From positions 19,443 to 83,442 of the forward strand of contig JBGTMR010000167.1 in NCBI GenBank assembly GCA_041743485.1: 64,000 nt of DNA. Direction: 5' to 3'. The translations under genes and the position numbers were made by a program. The stretch is from JANDLT01 sp041743485 (GTDB taxonomy: Bacteria > Acidobacteriota > Blastocatellia > Pyrinomonadales > Pyrinomonadaceae). Under the pieces are notes generated by a model. That model saw only the letters and a list, made by a program, of their open reading frames with translations, searched no databases and was not told the origin of the DNA. Shown piece after piece: positions 1 through 8,033 of this stretch. Each line of letters begins with the position of its first letter. Positions within the stretch are counted from its first letter, which is position 1.

Positions 1-234
1 AAACGATTTGAAGAAGACGTCACCGAAAAAATCGCCATTGCGCCGCAGGTTTTGGGCAGCCGCGCAAAAGCTGAAGATATTACCGAGCGCAGAATGGCTG
101 GCGTTGTTGCTGTGTGGGTTTCCGAGTGCCGTGAAAACAAGAGAGCAGAAGAAGTAACCGCGCTTAACAATATCTCCGCGTGGAAAAACAATTCCGAAAT
201 TCTACAGCAGTCATCATTCAATTTAACAAGTTAG
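1..234 (+). CDS. 3' end of an unidentified gene
   Basis: An open frame enters from the left edge in frame 1 and runs about 77 codons to a stop at 232-234. The visible part is charged and hydrophilic, with no membrane segment and no motif I recognise. Because the start lies outside the window, neither family nor length can be judged. It is on the same strand as the next gene, 87 bp away. Confidence 0.35.
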   Translation, partial: KRFEEDVTEKIAIAPQVLGSRAKAEDITERRMAGVVAVWVSECRENKRAEEVTALNNISAWKNNSEILQQSSFNLTS

Positions 235-321
235 GATCGGGCGAAACGCGCTGTCGGCTGACATGAAGTTCGACCAAGTTTAGTCTTAACGACACGTGTT
301 GACATACGGGGAGGTTGGCAT

Positions 322-820
322 ATGAAAGGTTTGAGAATAGGAGCGTGGATCATCACTCTTGTTGCGCTGATTACGATCTTCGGACCATACCTTGCGGACT
401 GGAACGAGACGCACATCTACAATCCACGTTGGACGCCGCACGCCAAGTTCCACAACGCGCAGACAATGGCATTCGGTCCGCTGCTCGGTGCGCTCTCGCT
501 CTATTTTCTCTGGGGGCAGGCGCAGGGGCGATGAACAATTGAATATCAGTATCGCCGTTGTGTTCGCGGCGCTTTACTGGGTGGCTCAGGCACTCGCCTT
601 CCTGTTTCCCGGCGTTGCGGCATTCAATCCTGAATTTGCCGCCGCTGCTCCGACGTTGCTTGGTCTTCCCGGTCAGTTAGGACTTGGCATCATAATTTTC
701 GCTCTGCTTGGCGGGGCGTACTTGCTGGAGCGAAAACGAATTACCGGACACGTCGGCGGGGTGCGGGATGCCACGGCAGCTGCGCCTTCTCCGCAACAAC
801 CCCATCCAAAACTTAGTTGA
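322..820 (+). pseudogene. DUF6640-like small membrane protein, frameshifted
   Basis: The first 70 codons (322-534) encode a membrane segment followed by a D-W-N-E-T-H-I-Y-N-P-R-W core with F-H-N shortly after, which I recognise as the hallmark of the DUF6640 family of small integral membrane proteins. The frame stops at 532-534. The expected second half (two more hydrophobic helices ending in a basic Lys-Arg tail) continues at once in frame 2 from about 540 to 820. Together the halves give roughly 160 residues with three or four membrane segments. The shift lies between about 515 and 545. It could be genuine decay, a sequencing error, or less likely two coupled genes with a TTG start at 543. 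Function of the family is unknown to me. Confidence 0.6.
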
Positions 821-934
821 TGGTGGAAAGAACGAGCGAGGGTTTGTTGTGTTCCAAGTTAAGTAAGTGCTTGCATGGCTTGTTCATCTTCTTCCGCAGA
901 ATCGAAGAAAGTAAGCCTGCTTTACTTGTCAGTT

Positions 935-980
935 GTCACAGGTTCACATGTCACAGGTTCACATATAGACAGGTTCACAG
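935..980. repeat. 15-bp tandem repeat upstream of the DoxX-like gene
   Basis: GTCACAGGTTCACAT occurs twice head to tail (935-949, 950-964). A shortened third copy, ACAGGTTCACAG, ends at 980. The array ends 17 bp before the start codon of the DoxX-like gene, so it lies in that gene's leader. It may be a regulatory site or a simple slippage product. Confidence 0.6.
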
Positions 981-997
981 AAAGATAAGGAATCGCA

Positions 998-1408
998 ATG
1001 AAAGTTGCCACATTGATCGCTCGCTACCTGCTCGGACTGATGTTTCTAGTCTTCGGGTTGAACGGGTTTTTTCACTTCATTCCCCAACCGCCGCCGCCTG
1101 CCGGGTTAGCCAGTCAATACCTCGGTGCGCTTGCCGCTTCGCACTACATGACGCCGGTGTTTTCGTTACAGCTGATCGGAGGTGCGCTGCTGCTGGCTAA
1201 TCGTTTCGTTCCGCTCGCGCTCGTGCTACTTGGTCCGGTGATCGTGAACATTCTTTTGTATCACCTCCTGATGGCACCGGCAGGTTTGCTGCCCGGATTG
1301 GTGGCGCTGGTGCTCTGGCTGGTCGTCTTTTACGGCGTGCGTTCTGCGTTCGCGGGCGTGTTTGCGATGCGGACTGAAACTCCGGAGGAAGAACCAACTC
1401 GGCATTGA
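998..1408 (+). CDS. DoxX-like integral membrane protein
   Basis: The 136-residue protein has four hydrophobic segments (about 5-25, 47-70, 72-90 and 95-118) and a short hydrophilic acidic tail. The N-terminal pattern R-Y-L-L-G-L-M-F-L-V-F-G-L-N-G-F-F-H-F is typical of the DoxX / DUF4267-like family of four-helix membrane proteins, often found in oxidative-stress or quinone-related operons. Start ATG 998 is preceded by an AAGG box at 986-989. It is probably a stand-alone inner-membrane protein. The exact activity of these proteins is not established, so the call is family level only. Confidence 0.75.
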   Translation: MKVATLIARYLLGLMFLVFGLNGFFHFIPQPPPPAGLASQYLGALAASHYMTPVFSLQLIGGALLLANRFVPLALVLLGPVIVNILLYHLLMAPAGLLPGLVALVLWLVVFYGVRSAFAGVFAMRTETPEEEPTRH

Positions 1409-1539
1409 CAACCTCGGAGCCGAATTGCCGGACAACATCGCCAATCAAGCCCGAACCCAAAATGGCTGGAACCGCCGGTGGTAAGTAAATATCGCTATAC
1501 CGCCAACTCTTGCGGAAGTCCTCTTTGTCCATAAATTCA

Positions 1540-2376
1540 ATGAAAGATAACGCCGAAGTAAAAATATCAGCCGGAAAACGTAACGGATTGCTGCTCGAAA
1601 AATACGAGTATTCGTCGGGCGCGGTTGTGCCCTTGCCGCATCACGCGCACCCGGAATATCAGTTTACGATCAGCCAGAATGCGGTCGGCGAATATTTTTG
1701 CCGCGGCGGCAAGTTTCAGTTTGCGCCGCTGACTCTGGCGGCGATTCATTCGGGCGAGGGACACGCGCCGGGCAGATTCTGGTTTGATAAACCGAAATCT
1801 TACTGCGTGATGTATGTCGCTCCCGAAGAGATGTTGAGCGCGGCGAAGGAAATCGGGTGGCGAAAAAGTGAACTGCCGTATTTCAAAAATCTTTTCATTA
1901 CGGATCAAAACTTGACGGCGAAATTCCTCCGATTTTTTGCCGGTCCGCGAGAGGGAACGGATTTATCGGAAGACATCGCCAAACTTTATTTTCTGACTTA
2001 TCTAATCGGAAATTTCGCGCAAAATAAAACTTTCGATGACAGCCGCGGGCAAAATCCGGAATGCGTCAAACTCGCCCGCGAATATCTGGAGGCGAATTTC
2101 GCCGGTGCCGTTTCTTTGAAGGAATTAGCGCGAATTGCGAAGGTCGGAAAATATTATCTCTGCCGCGAATTCCACCGCATCGTCGGCTTCTCACCGCATC
2201 AATACCAAAATCATCTGCGGATAAATTTCGCTCGCCAATTACTTTTGCAAAACAAAACTCTGAGCGAAATCTCTCAAGAACTCGGATATTGCGATCAAAG
2301 TCACTTCGGCAGAAACTTTAAACGGCACGTCGGCATCCCTCCTAAGTTTTATCCGGCAGGTGCAACTTTATTCTAG
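1540..2376 (+). CDS. AraC-family transcriptional regulator
   Basis: The protein (278 residues from ATG 1540; a TTG start at 1510 would add 10) has an N-terminal cupin-like ligand domain of about 100 residues with a P-H-H-A-H-P-E-Y-Q-F strand. A C-terminal double helix-turn-helix of the AraC/XylS type spans about residues 180-278: the first helix pair lies near S-L-K-E-L-A-R-I-A-K-V, and the second near L-S-E-I-S-Q-E-L-G-Y-C-D-Q-S-H-F-G-R-N-F-K-R. It lies on the same strand directly before the molybdenum hydroxylase operon. The 20-bp direct repeats just beyond its stop codon are the obvious candidate target. By family it should activate transcription on binding a small effector; the effector is unknown. 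Confidence 0.9.
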   Translation: MKDNAEVKISAGKRNGLLLEKYEYSSGAVVPLPHHAHPEYQFTISQNAVGEYFCRGGKFQFAPLTLAAIHSGEGHAPGRFWFDKPKSYCVMYVAPEEMLSAAKEIGWRKSELPYFKNLFITDQNLTAKFLRFFAGPREGTDLSEDIAKLYFLTYLIGNFAQNKTFDDSRGQNPECVKLAREYLEANFAGAVSLKELARIAKVGKYYLCREFHRIVGFSPHQYQNHLRINFARQLLLQNKTLSEISQELGYCDQSHFGRNFKRHVGIPPKFYPAGATLF

Positions 2377-2393
2377 ACGCCCCTTCACTAAAT

Positions 2394-2435
2394 TTGCTAA
2401 CTCCATAACAAATTATTGCTAACTCAATAACAAAT
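2394..2435. promoter_or_regulatory. Direct repeats, candidate AraC-type operator
   Basis: TTGCTAACTCCATAACAAAT (2394-2413) and TTGCTAACTCAATAACAAAT (2416-2435) are 19/20 identical, with a period of 22 bp, so both face the same side of the helix. AraC-family activators commonly bind such same-face direct repeats. The pair sits between the AraC gene and the start of the 2Fe-2S subunit gene. The regulatory role is inferred. Confidence 0.55.
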
Positions 2436-2656
2436 AAAGAATTAACCGCCAACAAGTGCTTGGGAGGGTGAAAATGTTTTTACATTCAGTTGTCTTCGCT
2501 AAAGAGATTTGAACGACAGTAATTTTTGATTTATTGCGGATGAGCGGTAGTTGCGTGTTCAGCGCATTTTATTTCAAAACTTTTTGTTGTGTTGTCGAAG
2601 CGAGCCGGATTTTCCGGCGCAGAATTCTGCTGTGCAAGACTACGGAGAAATCAAAG

Positions 2657-3508
2657 ATGAACGAAGAAATCGAAGAAACGGATTTGACCGCCGACGAAAG
2701 AGAATTGTTGGCGGAACTCACAGCAGAAGATGCTGCGAATGCGCTGTCTGTGTCCGGTGATGCCAGACGGCAGTTTTTGAAACAAATGTCGGTGGCGGGC
2801 GGCGCGGTTCTCGCGGCACAGATGCTCGACGCTCCTACGATTTTCGCTCTTTCAAACGAGGCGGCAGTTTATCAGGCGGCGGGAACTGAAAACGCGCTCA
2901 AGGTCGTGATGAAAATTAACGGCGCAGAAAAGAGTTTGAGCGTGGATTCAAGAATGACGCTACTCGATGCACTGCGCGAACGCTTGGCGTTGACCGGCTC
3001 GAAGAAAGGTTGCGATCACGGACAGTGCGGAGCTTGCACGGTGATCGTTGACGGGCAGCGCGTCTTGTCGTGTCTGACGCTGGCAGCGACGTGCGAAGGC
3101 AAATCGGTGACGACTGTCGAAGGCTTGGCTAAGGGCGACGACCTTCACCAGATGCAGGCGGCATTCATCAAACACGACGGTTTTCAGTGCGGGTACTGCA
3201 CGCCGGGACAGATTTGTTCGGCAGTCGCGCTGATGAACGAAGCGAAAAACGGCGAAGCGAGTTATGTGACTGCTGATGTTCGCTCGAAGGCGCGCGCTCT
3301 ACAACTATCGGACGACGAAATCAGAGAGCGCATGTCAGGCAATATCTGTCGGTGCGGCGCATATCCGAACATCGTCGCGGCGATTCGTGAAGTTCACAGC
3401 GGACGAGATGTCGCTCAGACGTGGCAGTTCGCGGGCGATGGTTCTCAGGCGATCTTCGACGTGAAAGAGCAAACCCAAAAGGAGAGTGCAACCGATGCGA
3501 CCGTTTAA
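2657..3508 (+). CDS. paoA: Periplasmic aldehyde/xanthine-oxidase-type 2Fe-2S subunit with Tat signal
   Basis: This is the small iron-sulfur subunit of a molybdenum hydroxylase, passing electrons from the molybdenum site to FAD. The plant-type ferredoxin cluster ligands appear as C-D-H-G-Q-C-G-A-C. The second helical cluster domain shows C-G-Y-C-T-P-G and C-R-C-G-A-Y-P. A twin-arginine stretch (R-R-Q-F-L-K, residues 37-42) followed by a hydrophobic Gly/Ala run suggests Tat export after an unusually long acidic n-region of about 34 residues. ATG 2657 is chosen because it has a GGAG box at 2643-2646; upstream in-frame starts would add 41 unlikely residues. The neighbours encode the FAD and molybdopterin subunits, as in PaoABC. 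The substrate cannot be told from sequence. Confidence 0.88.
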   Translation: MNEEIEETDLTADERELLAELTAEDAANALSVSGDARRQFLKQMSVAGGAVLAAQMLDAPTIFALSNEAAVYQAAGTENALKVVMKINGAEKSLSVDSRMTLLDALRERLALTGSKKGCDHGQCGACTVIVDGQRVLSCLTLAATCEGKSVTTVEGLAKGDDLHQMQAAFIKHDGFQCGYCTPGQICSAVALMNEAKNGEASYVTADVRSKARALQLSDDEIRERMSGNICRCGAYPNIVAAIREVHSGRDVAQTWQFAGDGSQAIFDVKEQTQKESATDATV

Positions 3509-4505
3509 GTATTCGAGAGCGAGCACGACGAGTTCCGCGACACAGATGTTGACAACGAACAGGAGCGCGCAGTTTCTAGCGGGCGGCACCAACATTCTGG
3601 ATTTGATGAAAGAAGATGTCGAACGCCCAACCGAACTCGTTGACATCACGCGGCTGAATCTAACGCAGGTCAAAAAGATCTCCGATGGCGCGAACAAGGG
3701 CGGCGTGTCTATCGGCGCATTGGGCAAGAACACCGACACGGCGAATCATCCGCTTGTGCGGCAGAACTATCCGCTGTTGACGCAGGCGATATTGGCAGGC
3801 GCATCCCAACAGATTCGCAACATGGCAACCAACGGCGGCAATCTCAATCAGCGCACGCGGTGTTCATACTTCTACGACGTGGCGATGCCGTGCAACAAGC
3901 GCGAACCCGGCACGGGCTGCGGTGCGCTCGAAGGCATCAACCGGATGCACGCGCTGTTCGGCTGGTCAGAGCAGTGCGTCGCCGTGCATCCGTCGGACAT
4001 GTGCGTTGCGCTCGTTGCGCTCGATGCAGTGGTCAAAGTGCGGGGCATAAATGGTCAGGAGCGAAGCATTCCGTTCGCGGATTATCACCGTTTGCCGGGC
4101 GACACGCCGCAAAAAGATAACACTCTCGTTCAAGGCGAACTGATCACCGCGATTGAACTGCCGAAGAATAATTTCGCGGATAAATCTTATTACCTGAAAG
4201 TCCGCGACCGTGCGAGTTACGCCTTCGCGCTCGTGTCGGCCGCCGCTGCTCTGGAGGTGGACGGCAATCGAATCAAGCAAGCTCGACTCGCAATGGGCGG
4301 CGTTTCGCATAAACCCTGGCGGGCAATGGAAGCAGAGAAATTCCTCGTTGGAAAAGAGGCGACGGAAGCGAGTTTCAAGGAAGCCGCCGAAGCAGAGATG
4401 AGAGGCGCGCGCCCGCTCGAACACAACAAATTCAAAGTCGAATTGGGAACGCGGGCGATTGTGCGTGCTATGACGCAGGCGATGAACGGCGGAAAGAATG
4501 CGTAA
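3495..4505 (+). CDS. paoB: FAD-binding subunit of the molybdenum hydroxylase
   Basis: The 336-residue protein matches the FAD-binding medium subunit (CO dehydrogenase flavoprotein / PaoB type). The N-terminal FAD-binding fold has A-G-G-T-N-I-L-D-L-M-K near residue 33, and A-T-N-G-G-N-L-N-Q-R-T-R-C lies near residue 117. A Cys-rich stretch with C-N-K-R and C-G-A-L-E follows; in PaoB-type proteins this region carries an additional 4Fe-4S cluster. The C-terminal domain contains D-R-A-S-Y-A-F-A-L-V. Its start overlaps the 2Fe-2S gene by 14 bp and has an AAGGAGAG box at 3479-3486, so the two are translated together. It shuttles electrons from the 2Fe-2S subunit to the acceptor. Confidence 0.9.
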   Translation: MRPFKYSRASTTSSATQMLTTNRSAQFLAGGTNILDLMKEDVERPTELVDITRLNLTQVKKISDGANKGGVSIGALGKNTDTANHPLVRQNYPLLTQAILAGASQQIRNMATNGGNLNQRTRCSYFYDVAMPCNKREPGTGCGALEGINRMHALFGWSEQCVAVHPSDMCVALVALDAVVKVRGINGQERSIPFADYHRLPGDTPQKDNTLVQGELITAIELPKNNFADKSYYLKVRDRASYAFALVSAAAALEVDGNRIKQARLAMGGVSHKPWRAMEAEKFLVGKEATEASFKEAAEAEMRGARPLEHNKFKVELGTRAIVRAMTQAMNGGKNA

Positions 4506-4546
4506 TCCACACCGATTGCAAGATTGCAGGTTTGAGAAAGACGCTG

Positions 4547-6778
4547 ATGACTAAATATCTCGGAAAAGAAATGAGCCGCGTGGACGGCGCGGCGAAAGTA
4601 ACCGGCGCGGCGAAGTATGCCGCCGAGTTTCAGGTGAACAATTTGGCTCACGGATTTTTGGTGATGAGTACCGTCGCCAAAGGCAGGATAACGGCGATTG
4701 ACACGAAAGAAGCGGAGCAACAAACGGGTGTAATTCGGGTCTTCACTCATCTGAACGCGCCGAAGCTGGCTTTCGCGGCGGCAAAAACTATAGACCCGTT
4801 GGCTCCTCCCGACGGACAGCCTTTCCATGCCTTAACCGGAGATAAAATCTATTTCAGCAATCAGCCAATCGCGCTCGTCGTCGCCGAAACTTACGAGGGG
4901 GCGCGATATGCCTCGCGGCTGGTCAAAGTTTCCTATCAAGAGGAAAAGCCGGTGACGGACATTGAAAATTCCGGTGCCAAAGCGTATGCGGCGAAAAGCT
5001 CCGACCCGCCGGCAATTGCCGAGCAGAAGATCAATCCGCGCGGCGACGCGAGTCGAGCTTTTCGATCCGCGCCCGTCAAAATTGAAGCCGAATACACGAT
5101 TCCAATCGAGCATCACAACCCGATTGAGCCGCTCGCGTCAATCGCCCTTTGGCAAAACGGCAAGCTCGTCATCTTCGATAAAACGCAGGCGGTAATGACC
5201 CTCCGCAATTATCTGGCGGCAGCTTTCGGGATTGCGGCAACGGATGTCTCAGTCGTTTCGCCGTTTGTCGGCGGCGCTTTCGGTAACTCTTTGCGCCCGA
5301 ATCAAACCCCGGCACTGGCGGCGATGGCGGCGCGTGAGTTGAAACGTCCGGTGAAACTTGTCCTGACCCGCCGGCAGTCGTTTACCACCAGCGGCTATCG
5401 TCCCGCCACCTGGCAAAAAGTCAGTCTGGGCGCGGACAATAAAGGCAAGCTGAGCGCGATAATCCACGAAAATATTACGAATACTTCGAGCTATGAAGAC
5501 TACTCGGAAAATACCGTGTCGGTCGCCCGAATGACTTACGCCTGTCCAAATGTGAGTCTCGATTACAAGGTCGCCAAAACGGATTTACCGACTCCTTCGT
5601 CAATGCGTGCGCCGGGCGCGGTCTCCAAAATGTTTGCGCTTGAATCGGCGATGGACGAACTCGCTTACAAATTAAAAATCGATCCGATTGAGCTGCGCCT
5701 GATTAATTACGCCGAAACCGAGCCTGACAGCGGCAAGCCTTGGTCGAGCAAGGAACTGCGCGAAGCCTACCGGCAAGCGGCGGAAAAATTCGGCTGGAGC
5801 AAACGGAATCCCGAACCGCGCTCGATGCGCGACGGCAACTTACTCGTCGGTTGGGGAATGGCGACGGCAATCTGGGGCGCGTTTCAGATGCCCTCTTCAA
5901 TCAGGATGACTCTGAAAAGCGACGGCACGGCACTGGTTCAATCCGCCGCCAGCGACATCGGTCCCGGAACATACACGGTCATCACGATGATCGCCGCCGA
6001 ATATCTCGGACTGCCGATGGAAAAAGTGAAATTTGAACTCGGTCTCTCGGATTTTCCGACCGCCCCGCACCAGGGCGGTTCGTGGACGACGGCGAGCGTC
6101 GGATCGGCGGCGGTCGGCGCGGCAAAAGAGATTCAGAAAAAACTCCTCGAACTGGCAAATAAGGATGCGAATTCGCCGTTCAAAAACGCGACCGCAGAAC
6201 AACTGCAATTTGATAACGGAAAGGTTTTCCTGAAAAACAATCCCGCTCAAACTTTAAGTTACAGCGAGATTTTGCGCGGCAACAACTTATCGGAAATAGT
6301 CGAAACTTATGAATCGAAGCCTTCTCCCGAACGCGAAAAGTATGGAACCGCCACGCACGGCGCGCAATTCGCCGAAGTCAAAGTTGACCCGGATTTGGGA
6401 ACTGTGCGCGTCACCCGCATCGTCGAAGCGACGGCGTGCGGCAAGGTGATGAATCTAAAGACTTCGCACTCGCAGGAAATGGGCGGAGCGGTCTGGGGAA
6501 TCGGGATGGCTTTGCATGAAGCGACCGAAATTGACCACCGCTACGGGCGGATGGTGAACGCGAGTCTGGCGGATTATCACGTTCCCGTGAACGCCGACGT
6601 TCACGATATTGAAACTGATTTTGTCGAAGAAGAAGACAAAATTGTTAACGAACTAGGCGTGAAAGGAATGGGCGAAGTTGGAATGATCGGCATACCGGCG
6701 GCAATCGCCAACGCAGTATTTCACGCGACTGGAAGGCGCATCAGAGATTTGCCGATCACGCCTGACAAACTTTTGTAG
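4547..6778 (+). CDS. paoC: Molybdopterin-binding catalytic subunit 1 (PaoC/IorB type)
   Basis: This large subunit (743 residues) carries the molybdopterin cofactor and hydroxylates an aldehyde or N-heterocycle. It begins with the a/b-hammerhead domain (S-R-V-D-G-A-A-K-V-T-G-A-A-K-Y). The cofactor-binding domain has G-G-A-F-G at about 242, S-S-M-R-A-P-G at about 348 and G-G-S-W-T-T-A-S-V-G near 510. The C-terminal G-V-K-G-M-G-E-V-G (about 703-711) holds the family's catalytic glutamate. No signal peptide is seen, fitting export piggy-back on the Tat signal of the small subunit. ATG 4547 is chosen over TTG 4532. A second, diverged copy follows at 8034 and a relic at 16041. Confidence 0.9.
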   Translation: MTKYLGKEMSRVDGAAKVTGAAKYAAEFQVNNLAHGFLVMSTVAKGRITAIDTKEAEQQTGVIRVFTHLNAPKLAFAAAKTIDPLAPPDGQPFHALTGDKIYFSNQPIALVVAETYEGARYASRLVKVSYQEEKPVTDIENSGAKAYAAKSSDPPAIAEQKINPRGDASRAFRSAPVKIEAEYTIPIEHHNPIEPLASIALWQNGKLVIFDKTQAVMTLRNYLAAAFGIAATDVSVVSPFVGGAFGNSLRPNQTPALAAMAARELKRPVKLVLTRRQSFTTSGYRPATWQKVSLGADNKGKLSAIIHENITNTSSYEDYSENTVSVARMTYACPNVSLDYKVAKTDLPTPSSMRAPGAVSKMFALESAMDELAYKLKIDPIELRLINYAETEPDSGKPWSSKELREAYRQAAEKFGWSKRNPEPRSMRDGNLLVGWGMATAIWGAFQMPSSIRMTLKSDGTALVQSAASDIGPGTYTVITMIAAEYLGLPMEKVKFELGLSDFPTAPHQGGSWTTASVGSAAVGAAKEIQKKLLELANKDANSPFKNATAEQLQFDNGKVFLKNNPAQTLSYSEILRGNNLSEIVETYESKPSPEREKYGTATHGAQFAEVKVDPDLGTVRVTRIVEATACGKVMNLKTSHSQEMGGAVWGIGMALHEATEIDHRYGRMVNASLADYHVPVNADVHDIETDFVEEEDKIVNELGVKGMGEVGMIGIPAAIANAVFHATGRRIRDLPITPDKLL

Positions 6779-6900
6779 AAACTGATTGTAAATCTGTCTC
6801 GACTGTTTGAATTTAATCATTATCAGTTTGGATTGCGTATTGTTGGTGGCGGTCGAACAGGATGTGCTTTTACTGTTAATTCATTTGAAAAGGAGAAAAT

Positions 6901-7443
6901 ATGACGCGAAGAAATCAGGAATTTAACAAGAGCAATTACACATTGAAAGTCGTCTTGCTTACAACGACGGCAATCGTCTTATCCTGCTATTTTGTGTGGC
7001 AATTTACGCCCGCGCCGACGCAAGCGCAGGAAGCGAAATCTAATAATACGAATCAATCGGAGAGAAAACAAAAGGGATTGCAGGTGATTTCCGAGCTTTC
7101 GGGCGGTGCGGGGCAGCCTGCTCTGGAAGCACTGCAAAAAGACTTTCCGTTTCTGGCGGACGCGACGCTGGAGTATTCGCTCGGCGACGTTTGGGGTCGA
7201 AAGGTACTTGATCCGAAAACCCGCCAACTTGTAGCGGTCTCGGCTTTCGCCGCCCAAGGAACTCTGCCGCAAATGAAGATCCACGCGGTTTATGCATTAA
7301 ATCTCGGAGTGACGCGCGACGAATTGAAAGAGATTATTTACCTGACAACAGTTCATTCGGGATTTCCGAGAGCTTTGAACGCGGCGACGGCACTCAAAGA
7401 AGTTTTCGACGAACAGGACAAAAAAGCGGCGACAAAAAAATGA
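6901..7443 (+). CDS. Exported carboxymuconolactone-decarboxylase-family protein
   Basis: The 180-residue protein starts with a basic region and one hydrophobic segment (about 17-37) ending near A-Q-A-Q, so it is exported or anchored. The rest matches the CMD/AhpD-like helical fold: D-V-W-G-R-K-V-L-D-P-K-T-R-Q-L-V-A-V-S-A and L-N-L-G-V-T-R-D-E-L-K-E-I-I-Y-L-T-T-V-H. The AhpD redox C-x-x-C is absent, placing it nearer the decarboxylase-like branch. AAGGAG (6890-6895) precedes ATG 6901. It sits between two molybdopterin subunits and overlaps the next gene by 4 bp. A role in handling the hydroxylase product is possible but inferred. Confidence 0.82.
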   Translation: MTRRNQEFNKSNYTLKVVLLTTTAIVLSCYFVWQFTPAPTQAQEAKSNNTNQSERKQKGLQVISELSGGAGQPALEALQKDFPFLADATLEYSLGDVWGRKVLDPKTRQLVAVSAFAAQGTLPQMKIHAVYALNLGVTRDELKEIIYLTTVHSGFPRALNAATALKEVFDEQDKKAATKK

Positions 7444-7829
7444 AGTGTTTATCGAAAAATCTGTTTCAAGGCAAAACGCCGTTTCTTTTAGCCGTGTTTT
7501 TGAGTGCTGGAATTTTGAATATCCAATGCTCGGCAAGCAATTATCAAAATATGAAAGCGAATCAATTGGAGTTAGAAGTTCCCGCGCAAAAGGATCAATA
7601 CGTCGGGATGTGGGTGACCAAGGACGGATTCATTCGTCAGGAACTGCTTCCCAATGATCGTTACGACGAGGCGCGCGGTGACAAAAAGAGCGCGTATCAG
7701 GGACGTTATAAAATTACCGGAAACCACATTGATTATTGGGACGACACAGGGTTTACCGCCGACGGTGAGTTTCGAGACGGCGTTTTGTATCACGGTGGCT
7801 ATGTTTTTTATAGAGAAAGGAAGAAATGA
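7440..7829 (+). CDS. Atu4866-domain lipoprotein
   Basis: The 129-residue protein has an N-terminal hydrophobic signal followed by L-N-I-Q-C-S, a plausible lipobox with lipidated Cys near residue 30. The mature part contains Y-V-G-M-W-V-T-K-D-G-F-I-R-Q-E-L and H-I-D-Y-W-D-D-T-G-F-T-A-D-G, the signature of the small beta-barrel Atu4866 domain of unknown function. Its ATG overlaps the stop of the CMD gene (ATGA), so the pair is translationally coupled. The location between molybdenum hydroxylase subunits suggests a periplasmic accessory role, which is not proven. Confidence 0.8.
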   Translation: MKCLSKNLFQGKTPFLLAVFLSAGILNIQCSASNYQNMKANQLELEVPAQKDQYVGMWVTKDGFIRQELLPNDRYDEARGDKKSAYQGRYKITGNHIDYWDDTGFTADGEFRDGVLYHGGYVFYRERKK

Positions 7830-8033
7830 TTTTTCTTGGTCGCTCGCTTTAATCCCTAATTCTAAAATTGTTTTAAGCCGCCCTGAGCGACCGATCAAAA
7901 CCGGGAGCGCGGTTAATCCTGAATTATCTGGATCATCAATCGAAGTAAAAAGCCTTTTCCATGATTGATTGCTGCGCTGCACAATAATGGCGGTTAACGC
8001 AGGATTGTTTTGAACGCCAAGGAGACGAATAAA

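Noticed and set aside
1197..1532. Minus-strand frame whose first ~45 codons look protein-like and are divergent from the AraC gene
   Set aside because: The rest lies antisense to the DoxX-like gene, and no family is recognised; at best a small broken gene.
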